From assembly GCA_947460165.1 (NCBI GenBank), contig CANHKH010000272.1, forward strand, positions 1 to 5,164: a stretch of DNA of 5,164 nt, given 5' to 3'. The notes below the pieces were generated by a model that saw nothing but the letters and a program-made list of their open reading frames with translations, searched no databases and was not told where the DNA came from. Of the stretch, positions 1-4,648 are shown piece by piece. Made by a program: the position numbers and the translations under genes. This DNA is from Comamonadaceae bacterium. GTDB lineage: Bacteria; Pseudomonadota; Gammaproteobacteria; Burkholderiales; Burkholderiaceae_C. Numbering within the stretch: the first letter of the stretch is position 1; each line of letters starts with the position of its first letter.

Positions 1-632
1 AGCAAAGCGCCCGTCTTGAGCCTGTGCATCTGGTGCAACTGGTCCGAGCTGAGCGGCAGGCCCACGCTGGCCAGGTCTATGGCCTGCCCCCCCGCCATGC
101 CAGAGGCGCCCGCGGCCTGGGCCAACATGCGGCACAAACGGGCTTGGCTGGCCACGGGCAGCGAGCCATCGTCAGGCGTCAAGAGCTCAAATGCCAGGGC
201 CTGCAAGGCATCGCCCGCGAGCAAGGCGGCAGCCTCTCCAAAACGCACATGCACCGTGGGCAGGCCGCGTCGCAACACGTCGTTGTCCATGCAGGGCATG
301 TCGTCATGGACCAAGGAATAAGCGTGAATCAGCTCCACCGCACAGGCCGCGCGAAGAGCGGCCTCGGGCGGCGCGCCTACCGCTTGGGCGCTGGCCAGCG
401 CCAACAGCGGCCGCATGCGCTTGCCGCCGCCCAAGACGGCGTAGCGCATGGGCTCGGCCAAGCTGGGGGGCACTTGGCCCTCGGGGGCCACCCAGCGCTC
501 AAGCGCCTGCTCGACCCGGGCCAACTGAACAGTGGTCCAGGCGCCCAGGTCAAACGCCGTGGCATCACACCCGTCAGGCGCTGAAGTCACATCAGGTCCT
601 GGAGGGGTCACAGCAGCGAGATCATGGCTCAT
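1..632 (-). CDS. ispA: Farnesyl diphosphate synthase (polyprenyl synthetase), C-terminus cut by window edge
   Basis: Cytosolic trans-prenyltransferase that condenses IPP with DMAPP and then GPP to give farnesyl diphosphate, the precursor of ubiquinone side chains and undecaprenyl phosphate. About 210 residues are visible from an ATG at 632. GGGKRMRP lies at about 68-75, the first aspartate-rich motif DDMPCMD at 110-116, then RRGLPTVH at 121-128, FGEA and LLAGDALQALAFE. The visible part ends in the KTGAL motif. The second aspartate motif (DDxxD) and roughly the last 85 residues lie outside the window. The two-residue insertion in the first motif (DDxxxxD) together with Tyr105, five residues before it, is the known signature of bacterial (type II) FPP synthases, which favours a C15 product over GGPP. 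The start lies 4 bases after the xseB stop, so the genes are probably co-transcribed and translationally coupled; the ribosome site is weak. dxs often follows in Burkholderiales but would lie outside the window. Confidence 0.95.
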   Translation of the reverse strand, partial: MSHDLAAVTPPGPDVTSAPDGCDATAFDLGAWTTVQLARVEQALERWVAPEGQVPPSLAEPMRYAVLGGGKRMRPLLALASAQAVGAPPEAALRAACAVELIHAYSLVHDDMPCMDNDVLRRGLPTVHVRFGEAAALLAGDALQALAFELLTPDDGSLPVASQARLCRMLAQAAGASGMAGGQAIDLASVGLPLSSDQLHQMHRLKTGAL

Positions 633-636
633 CAGT

Positions 637-888
637 TCAGCCCTGCACCCAAGGCTTGAGCTCGCCGGCCTCTAGCACTTTGATCTGATGTTCGACGGCA
701 GACAGCTTGTCCCGGCAAAAGGCCAGCAGCTGAGCGCCGCGCTGGTAAGCGGTGAGCAATTGGTCCAGCGGCAGCTGGCCGGACTCCAGGCGCGAGACCA
801 GTTGCTCCAACTCCTGCAAGGCCGCCTCGTAACTGGCCGGGGCAAGCCCGGTGTCGGCTGTCGAAGGGGCTGCAGAGGTGTTGGGCAT
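637..888 (-). CDS. xseB: Exodeoxyribonuclease VII small subunit
   Basis: Small subunit of exonuclease VII, which binds the large catalytic subunit XseA; the complex degrades single-stranded DNA to oligonucleotides in the cytosol. With the ATG at 888 the product is 83 residues, the usual size for XseB. Residues 19-72 carry the family pattern: SYEAALQELEQLV, then LESGQLPLDQLL, AYQRGAQLL and a C-x3-L-x3-E-x2-I segment, predicted as two helices forming a coiled hairpin. A GTG at 936 would add 16 residues of no family resemblance; I prefer 888 because of the length and because a possible -10 box (926-931) lies between the two starts. Neither start has a good Shine-Dalgarno sequence. It is the first gene of an xseB-ispA unit. 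xseA is not nearby, which is usual because the two subunits are commonly unlinked. Confidence 0.92.
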   Translation of the reverse strand: MPNTSAAPSTADTGLAPASYEAALQELEQLVSRLESGQLPLDQLLTAYQRGAQLLAFCRDKLSAVEHQIKVLEAGELKPWVQG

Positions 889-925
889 GGAGGCAGGGCT
901 GGTGTGGCAATGACAAGGTCGTTTG

Positions 926-931
926 ATTTTA
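926..931 (-). promoter_or_regulatory. Candidate -10 box for xseB-ispA
   Basis: On the minus strand this reads TAAAAT, one mismatch from the sigma-70 consensus TATAAT, in an AT-rich pocket of otherwise GC-rich DNA. No convincing -35 box lies 16-18 bases upstream. It would put the transcript start near 919, about 30 bases before the ATG at 888 and downstream of the alternative GTG at 936, and so supports the shorter xseB. Confidence 0.3.
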
Positions 932-945
932 GGCACAAGAAGGCT

Positions 946-1020
946 CAGCCGGGCTCAGGCCGGCAAGACACAGCCGGGCCAGGCCCCCGTGCCGCCAGCC
1001 GTGCGTGCCGGCCCGGCACT
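946..1020. repeat. Three degenerate direct repeats with 25-base period
   Basis: CAGCCGGGC at 946-954 recurs exactly at 971-979 and as CAGCCGTGC at 996-1004, giving a strict 25-base spacing. The first two copies extend to about 15 bases of identity if one inserted T is allowed (CAGCCGGGC(T)CAGGCC). The block sits between the two divergent genes. It could be repeated protein-binding sites on roughly the same face of the helix, or only a degenerate tandem duplication. No function is shown. Confidence 0.4.
1005..1019. repeat. Perfect 15-base palindrome in the divergent intergenic region
   Basis: GTGCCGG-C-CCGGCAC is a perfect inverted repeat with a single central base. As RNA it could fold as a 6-bp stem with a 3-base loop, and on the plus strand it is followed by TTTAG, which is too short a T-run for a confident terminator. 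Its position, about 54 bases upstream of a candidate -10 box for the oxygenase operon and about 75 bases upstream of the candidate xseB box, would also suit a regulator binding site. The role is unresolved. Confidence 0.4.
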
Positions 1021-1072
1021 TTAGACGGCGCCGCAAACGGTGCTGGCAGCAGACCCGCCCAGCCCCCATGGC

Positions 1073-1078
1073 TACAAT
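1073..1078 (+). promoter_or_regulatory. Candidate -10 box for the oxygenase operon
   Basis: TACAAT within GGCTACAATTG is one mismatch from the sigma-70 -10 consensus and stands out in this GC-rich region. The matching -35 position (about 1050-1055, CAGACC) is poor, so the promoter may need an activator. A start near 1085 would leave a leader of about 90 bases before the ATG at 1174. Confidence 0.4.
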
Positions 1079-1095
1079 TGCCAGCTTGTCTGCAC

Positions 1096-1117
1096 GCCCG
1101 CCAGCGGGTTTGTTTTG
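1096..1117 (+). terminator. Terminator-like hairpin with T-rich tail in the oxygenase leader
   Basis: GCCCG at 1096-1100 pairs with CGGGT at 1105-1109 (the outer pair a G-U wobble in RNA) around a CCAG loop, and is followed directly by TTGTTTTG. This has the shape of an intrinsic terminator, though the stem is short (4-5 bp). It lies between the candidate -10 box (1073-1078) and the ATG at 1174, so if it works it would act as an attenuator. No plus-strand gene precedes it in the window. Confidence 0.3.
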
Positions 1118-1121
1118 CCCT

Positions 1122-1143
1122 GTCCAGCCCTCATTGTCTGGAC
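1122..1143. repeat. Inverted repeat shortly upstream of the oxygenase start
   Basis: GTCCAG at 1122-1127 is the exact reverse complement of CTGGAC at 1138-1143, with a 10-base spacer. It ends 30 bases before the ATG at 1174. It could be a leader hairpin or a dimeric regulator's operator. A 6-bp arm can arise by chance in this composition. Confidence 0.3.
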
Positions 1144-1173
1144 CTACTTTGCCGGGGTGAACCCACCATCATC

Positions 1174-2292
1174 ATGTCCGACCTGAGCCTTCGCCTGCTG
1201 CAAGCGTCCAGCCAGCTGCCTGTGAGCAGCTATTTTGACCAGGCCCTGTACGACAAAGAGCAGCAAAAACTGTTTGCCCGGGGCCCCAAGTACCTGGGCC
1301 ATGAACTGGCGGTGCCCGAGATCGGCGACTTTTACGCCCTGCCCCAGGAAGGCGAGGGCCGGGTGTTGGTGCGCAACGCTGCGGGGGTCGAGCTCATCTC
1401 CAATGTCTGCCGCCATCGCCAGGCCGTCATGCTCAAAGGCCGGGGCCACACCGCCAGCCACATTGTCTGCCCGCTGCACCGCTGGACTTACAACACCAGC
1501 GGAGAACTCATTGGGGCGCCGCACTTTCAAATCGACCCCTGCCTCAATCTCAATCAATACAAGACCCGGACCTGGAATGGCCTGATTTTTGAAGACAACG
1601 GTCGGGACATCGCGGCCGACTTGGCGGGCATGGGGGCTTTGAGCGACCTGGACTTCACCGGCTACCAGCTCGACAAGGTGCAGCTTCACCACTGCAACTA
1701 CAACTGGAAAACCTTCATCGAGGTGTACCTGGAGGATTACCACGTCGGGCCCTTCCACCCTGGCTTGGGCAACTTTGTGACCTGCGACGACCTGCGCTGG
1801 GAGCTGGGCCGGCACCACTCGGTGCAAACCGTGGGCGTGTCTGACAAGCTGGGCAAACCCGGCACGGATGTCTACAAAAAGTGGCACGACGTGGTGCTGC
1901 AGTACCGGGGCGGCGAGCCGCCCAAGCACGGCGCCATCTGGCTGACCTGCTACCCCAACATCATGATCGAGTGGTACCCGCATGTGCTGGTGGTCAGCAC
2001 CTTGCTGCCCCAGGGGCCGGGTCAAACACTCAATGTGGTGGAGTTTTTCTACCCCGAAGAAATTTGCGCTTTTGAGCGCGAATTCATAGAGGCCCAGCAA
2101 GCGGCCTACATGGAAACCTGCGTGGAAGACGACGAAATCGCCCAGCGCATGGACGCTGGCCGACTGGCCCTGATGCGGCGCGGTGACAACGAATTTGGCC
2201 CCTACCAAAGCCCCATGGAAGACGGCATGCAGCACTTTCATGAGTGGTACCGGCGCGAAATGGGCGCGACCAAGACCCCGCAAACCCTTTGA
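1174..2292 (+). CDS. Rieske [2Fe-2S] non-heme iron oxygenase, alpha-subunit type
   Basis: A 372-residue oxygenase component expected to use a Rieske cluster to feed electrons to a mononuclear Fe(II) site that activates O2. The N-terminal Rieske domain (about 45-145) shows C79-x-H81-x17-C99-x2-H102. The C-terminal catalytic domain holds NYNWK (175-179) and then the iron motif E187-D-Y-H190-x4-H195; the third iron ligand is probably Asp319 or Asp320 in VEDDE. By spacing, the residue linking the two centres is Glu187, where most relatives have Asp (Asp205 in naphthalene dioxygenase); carnitine monooxygenase CntA also has Glu there and a similar length. The ATG at 1174 is chosen because family resemblance begins there, although the frame is open upstream; GGGGTGA at 1154-1160 is a distant ribosome site. 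No reductase, ferredoxin or beta subunit is adjacent. The stop overlaps the next gene. Substrate unknown; a ring hydroxylase, demethylase or quaternary-amine oxygenase are all possible. Confidence 0.93.
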   Translation: MSDLSLRLLQASSQLPVSSYFDQALYDKEQQKLFARGPKYLGHELAVPEIGDFYALPQEGEGRVLVRNAAGVELISNVCRHRQAVMLKGRGHTASHIVCPLHRWTYNTSGELIGAPHFQIDPCLNLNQYKTRTWNGLIFEDNGRDIAADLAGMGALSDLDFTGYQLDKVQLHHCNYNWKTFIEVYLEDYHVGPFHPGLGNFVTCDDLRWELGRHHSVQTVGVSDKLGKPGTDVYKKWHDVVLQYRGGEPPKHGAIWLTCYPNIMIEWYPHVLVVSTLLPQGPGQTLNVVEFFYPEEICAFEREFIEAQQAAYMETCVEDDEIAQRMDAGRLALMRRGDNEFGPYQSPMEDGMQHFHEWYRREMGATKTPQTL

Positions 2293-3209
2293 GCCTCACC
2301 GACGCGCAGCCCAGCCATGGCCAGCCCAGTGCGGCGCTGTGGATGCTGCTGGCGTCTTTTTTCTTTGCCAGCATGGGCGTGTGCGTCAAGCTCGCGTCCA
2401 GCCACTTCAACGCCTTTGAACTGGTGTTTTACCGGGGCGTGGTGAGCGCCTTGCTGATGGCCTGGCTGATGCGCGCACGCGGCATCCCGCTGGCCACCCC
2501 CGTGGCCGCCGCCCAAGCCTGGCGCAGCCTGGTCGGGGTGATTTCGCTGGCGGCCTGGTTTTACGCCATTGGTCACCTGCCCTTGGCGACGGCCATGACG
2601 CTGAACTACATGAGCAGCATTTGGGTGGGTGCCTTCATCATTGGCGGCGGCTTGCTGTTGGGGCGTGCCGTGTCCGGCCAAGGCGCGCTGATTGCCGCCG
2701 TGTTGGCCAGCTTTGTCGGGGTGGTCATGATCTTGCGGCCCACGCTGGAACAAAACCAGCTGTTTGCCGGCGTGGTGGGCCTGTTTTCAGGCCTGTTGGC
2801 GGCCCTGGCCTATTTGCAGGTGACGACCCTGGGCCGGCTCGGTGAGCCCGCCGAGCGCACCGTGTATTACTTTGCCCTGGCCTGTGCCTTGGGGGGTGCC
2901 CTGGGCATGGCCGTGGGCGGGGTCTCCAGCTGGGACTGGGGGGCCGCCGCCTGGCTGCTGCCCATAGGCGTGTTGGCCACCGGCGGTCAGTGGTGCATGA
3001 CACGGGCTTACAGCGATGGGGCCACCTTGGTGGTGGCCAACTTGCAGTACTCGGGGATTGTGTTTGGCGCCCTCTACAGCCTGCTGCTGTTTGGCGACCA
3101 AATCCCCTGGATTGGCTGGCTGGGCATGCTGATCATCACCGCCAGTGGCATCATGGCCACCGTGTTGCGCGCCCGGGCCCTGCCGCGCACCCCCGCCGAA
3201 GAACACTGA
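2289..3209 (+). CDS. DMT superfamily permease with two EamA domains
   Basis: An inner-membrane transporter of the drug/metabolite family, of about 306 residues, the usual family size. I count ten hydrophobic segments in two EamA repeats: about 16-36, 43-61, 79-97, 98-124, 132-149, 158-181, 191-212, 217-240, 245-270 and 273-293. FELVFYRG at 43-50 and the MTRAYSDGA...LFGD stretch (237-270) are typical of these carriers. Relatives export or import amino acids, nucleosides and other small metabolites; the substrate here cannot be read. I chose TTG at 2289 because it overlaps the oxygenase stop by 4 bases (TTGA), which suits translational coupling. A GTG at 2244 would add 15 residues, and an ATG at 2343 would cut into the first membrane segment. 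None has a good Shine-Dalgarno sequence, so the start is uncertain. Being second in the oxygenase operon suggests it moves a related substrate or product. Confidence 0.9.
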   Translation: MSLTDAQPSHGQPSAALWMLLASFFFASMGVCVKLASSHFNAFELVFYRGVVSALLMAWLMRARGIPLATPVAAAQAWRSLVGVISLAAWFYAIGHLPLATAMTLNYMSSIWVGAFIIGGGLLLGRAVSGQGALIAAVLASFVGVVMILRPTLEQNQLFAGVVGLFSGLLAALAYLQVTTLGRLGEPAERTVYYFALACALGGALGMAVGGVSSWDWGAAAWLLPIGVLATGGQWCMTRAYSDGATLVVANLQYSGIVFGALYSLLLFGDQIPWIGWLGMLIITASGIMATVLRARALPRTPAEEH

Positions 3210-3216
3210 ACGCACC

Positions 3217-3221
3217 AGGAG
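3217..3221 (+). promoter_or_regulatory. Ribosome binding site of the sulfurtransferase gene
   Basis: AGGAG lies 8 bases before the ATG at 3230 and fixes that start. It is one of only two strong Shine-Dalgarno sequences in the window, and it sits in the 20-base gap after the permease stop, so the sulfurtransferase can be translated independently within the operon. Confidence 0.85.
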
Positions 3222-3229
3222 CAAACCCC

Positions 3230-4126
3230 ATGTACCGCACGCTGATCACCCCCGAGCAACTCCAGCACCTGCAGGCCCAAGGGCAGCCGGTGATGGTGTT
3301 CGATTGCAGCTTTGACCTCATGTCGCCCTCCAAAGGCCCGCAGCAGTACGAGCAAGCGCACATTCCAGGCGCGGTGTATGCCAACCTGGACACCAACCTG
3401 AGCGCCAAACACGGCGACGCAGGCCCCCACGGCACGCTCACGGCCGGCGGGCCCGATCAACCCAGCTCGGGCGGGCGCCACCCCCTGCCCCAGCGAGAGC
3501 GCTTTGCACAGTGGCTGTCCAGTGTGGGCTTGTCCAACACCATGCAAGCCGTGGTCTACGACCGACAAGGCTGCAACTACTGCGGGCGCTTGTGGTGGAT
3601 GCTCAAGTGGGCAGGCCACGAGACCGTGGCCGTGCTCGACGGCGGCCTGCAAGGCTGGCAAGCCGCCGGCGGCCAGGTGGCCGCAGGCAGCCCGGCCGCG
3701 CACTTTCAAAGCCACTTCAAGCTCGGCCCCAGCTTGGCCCGCTTGGTCAGCGTCCAAGAGGTCGAGCAAGGCCTGCAAGGGACCCACCAAACCATGGTGG
3801 ATGCACGGGTACCCGCACGTTTTCGCGGTGAGGTCGAGCCCCTGGACCCGGTGGCCGGGCGCATTCCGGGCGCACTGAACCGGCCCTTTGCCCAGAACCT
3901 GGGGCCTGATGGCCGCTTCAAGCCCGCCGAGCAACTGCGCCAGGAGTTTGAAGAACTGCTGGGCACGCGCGACCCTGCAGGCGTGGTGCACCAGTGCGGC
4001 AGCGGGGTCAGCGCCCTGCCCAATTTGTTGGCCATGGAGATCGCGGGCCTGGGCGGCAGCGGCTTGTTCGCTGGCAGCTGGAGCGAGTGGTGCAGCGACC
4101 CGCGCAGACCTGTGGCCAAAGGTTAA
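3230..4126 (+). CDS. Two-domain rhodanese-type sulfurtransferase, SseA-like
   Basis: A 298-residue cytosolic sulfurtransferase made of two rhodanese domains, the usual length for SseA/TST enzymes. The inactive N-terminal domain (about 5-150) has VFDCSFDL at 23-30, HIPGAVYANLD at 44-54 and LDGGLQGW at 136-143. The catalytic C-terminal domain (about 165-290) has VDARVPARFRGEVEP at 190-204, GRIPGALNRPF at 210-220 and the active-site loop C256-G-S-G-V-S-A, where Cys256 would carry the persulfide. CGSGV(T/S)A loops are typical of 3-mercaptopyruvate sulfurtransferases, whereas classical thiosulfate rhodaneses have a basic CRKGVT loop, so mercaptopyruvate is the more likely donor (inference). Ser replaces the common Thr in the loop. 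The gene is third in the operon behind the oxygenase and permease and has its own strong ribosome site. No clear intrinsic terminator follows. Confidence 0.93.
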   Translation: MYRTLITPEQLQHLQAQGQPVMVFDCSFDLMSPSKGPQQYEQAHIPGAVYANLDTNLSAKHGDAGPHGTLTAGGPDQPSSGGRHPLPQRERFAQWLSSVGLSNTMQAVVYDRQGCNYCGRLWWMLKWAGHETVAVLDGGLQGWQAAGGQVAAGSPAAHFQSHFKLGPSLARLVSVQEVEQGLQGTHQTMVDARVPARFRGEVEPLDPVAGRIPGALNRPFAQNLGPDGRFKPAEQLRQEFEELLGTRDPAGVVHQCGSGVSALPNLLAMEIAGLGGSGLFAGSWSEWCSDPRRPVAKG

Positions 4127-4141
4127 ACCCCATCAGCCCAC

Positions 4142-4162
4142 GCTGACAGGGGCTGGGTCAGC
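4142..4162. repeat. Inverted repeat downstream of the sulfurtransferase gene
   Basis: GCTGAC at 4142-4147 pairs with GTCAGC at 4157-4162 around a 9-base loop, starting 16 bases after the stop codon. There is no T-run, so it is at best a 3'-end-stabilising or Rho-assisted structure rather than an intrinsic terminator. Confidence 0.3.
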
Positions 4163-4241
4163 ACGCTCACACGCTGGCTGCACCTCGCATGACAGAGGCT
4201 TGCACAGGCTGCTGCCAGCATGGCATCAGCTTGGCGAATGT

Positions 4242-4294
4242 CCGCACAAGCGGCCAGGCCTCGGGCTGGCCTCACACCCTAGGCCCGCATGCGG
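4242..4294 (+). promoter_or_regulatory. Cluster of overlapping inverted repeats in the leader of the small membrane protein gene
   Basis: Four self-complementary elements fall within 53 bases: CCGC/GCGG (4242-4253); an 8-bp stem with one bulged G and a TCG loop (4252-4271); GGCCT/AGGCC (4268-4285), which shares bases with and so excludes the second; and the perfect palindrome CCGCATGCGG (4285-4294), which abuts the ribosome site. This may be a folded leader or a regulator site. High GC content makes small stems common, so the function is unproven. I found no convincing sigma-70 promoter in 4127-4307. Confidence 0.3.
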
Positions 4295-4295
4295 C

Positions 4296-4301
4296 AAGGA
4301 G
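4296..4301 (+). promoter_or_regulatory. Ribosome binding site of the GlsB-like gene
   Basis: AAGGAG lies 6 bases before the ATG at 4308. It decides the start, since the same reading frame stays open for several hundred bases upstream into the sulfurtransferase gene. Confidence 0.88.
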
Positions 4302-4307
4302 AACATC

Positions 4308-4574
4308 ATGAACTTCATCATTTGGCTGGTCATGGGGGGCGTGGTCGGCTGGCTGGCCAGTCTGGTCATGAAAACGGATGCCAACCAAGGGATCTTGCTG
4401 AACGTGATGGTGGGCATCGTGGGCGCCTTTTTGGGCGGCCTGCTGATCTCGCCGCTGCTGGGCGTGGGCACCATCCACCAAGGCATCAGCGTGGCGACAT
4501 TGGGCGTGTCCTTGCTGGGCGCCATCATTTTGCTGGCGCTGATCAACCTGGTGCGGCGCGGCAGCGTGCGCTAA
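4308..4574 (+). CDS. GlsB/YeaQ/YmgE family (transglycosylase-associated) small membrane protein
   Basis: An 88-residue inner-membrane protein with three hydrophobic segments at about 2-21, 29-52 and 61-83, and a short basic tail (VRRGSVR). The glycine-rich pattern is characteristic of the family: GGVVGWLASLVMKTD at 10-24, then NQGILLNVMVGIVGAFLGG at 26-44. Length is normal (80-90 residues). Despite the Pfam name 'transglycosylase-associated' there is no enzymatic motif; relatives are linked to general stress responses, but the molecular role is unknown. It has a strong ribosome site and a 181-base gap from the preceding gene, so it probably has its own promoter and is not part of the oxygenase operon. 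It converges with the ZIP transporter gene. Confidence 0.9.
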   Translation: MNFIIWLVMGGVVGWLASLVMKTDANQGILLNVMVGIVGAFLGGLLISPLLGVGTIHQGISVATLGVSLLGAIILLALINLVRRGSVR

Positions 4575-4593
4575 AGCGCCGTTGCAAGCGCAG

Positions 4594-4606
4594 GGGCTGG
4601 CAGCCC
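4594..4606. terminator. Small GC hairpin in the convergent gap
   Basis: GGGCT at 4594-4598 pairs with AGCCC at 4602-4606 around a 3-base loop, in the 74-base gap between two convergent genes, where a bidirectional terminator is expected. It has no T-run on either strand, so an intrinsic terminator is doubtful. CAGGC/GCCTG at 4611-4635 is a second, weaker candidate. Confidence 0.22.
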
Positions 4607-4648
4607 AGCTCAGGCAGGCCTTGGCGACCCGCCTGGGTCACCCACGGC

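Noticed and set aside
24..688. Two overlapping plus-strand open frames of 165-186 codons opposite ispA
   Set aside because: Arg/Ala/Pro-rich translations typical of antisense frames; the minus strand encodes a well-conserved prenyl synthase.
688..1173. A 162-codon N-terminal extension of the oxygenase frame
   Set aside because: It runs antisense through xseB and the intergenic region, and family similarity begins only after the ATG at 1174.
1144..2283. A 379-codon open frame on the minus strand, opposite the oxygenase gene
   Set aside because: It is an antisense shadow of GC-rich codons: the translation is low in complexity with no family motifs, while the plus strand carries an intact Rieske oxygenase.
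3074..3991. A 305-codon open frame on the minus strand, opposite the permease end and sulfurtransferase
   Set aside because: No recognisable motif, and fully covered by a clear two-domain rhodanese protein on the plus strand.
4200..4228. TTGCAC at 4200-4205 as a -35 box for the GlsB-like gene
   Set aside because: No acceptable -10 hexamer lies 16-18 bases downstream (GCATCA or similar only).
3888..4307. A long N-terminal extension of the GlsB-like protein
   Set aside because: The extension overlaps the sulfurtransferase gene out of frame, and the strong AAGGAG site before 4308 and family length fix the start.
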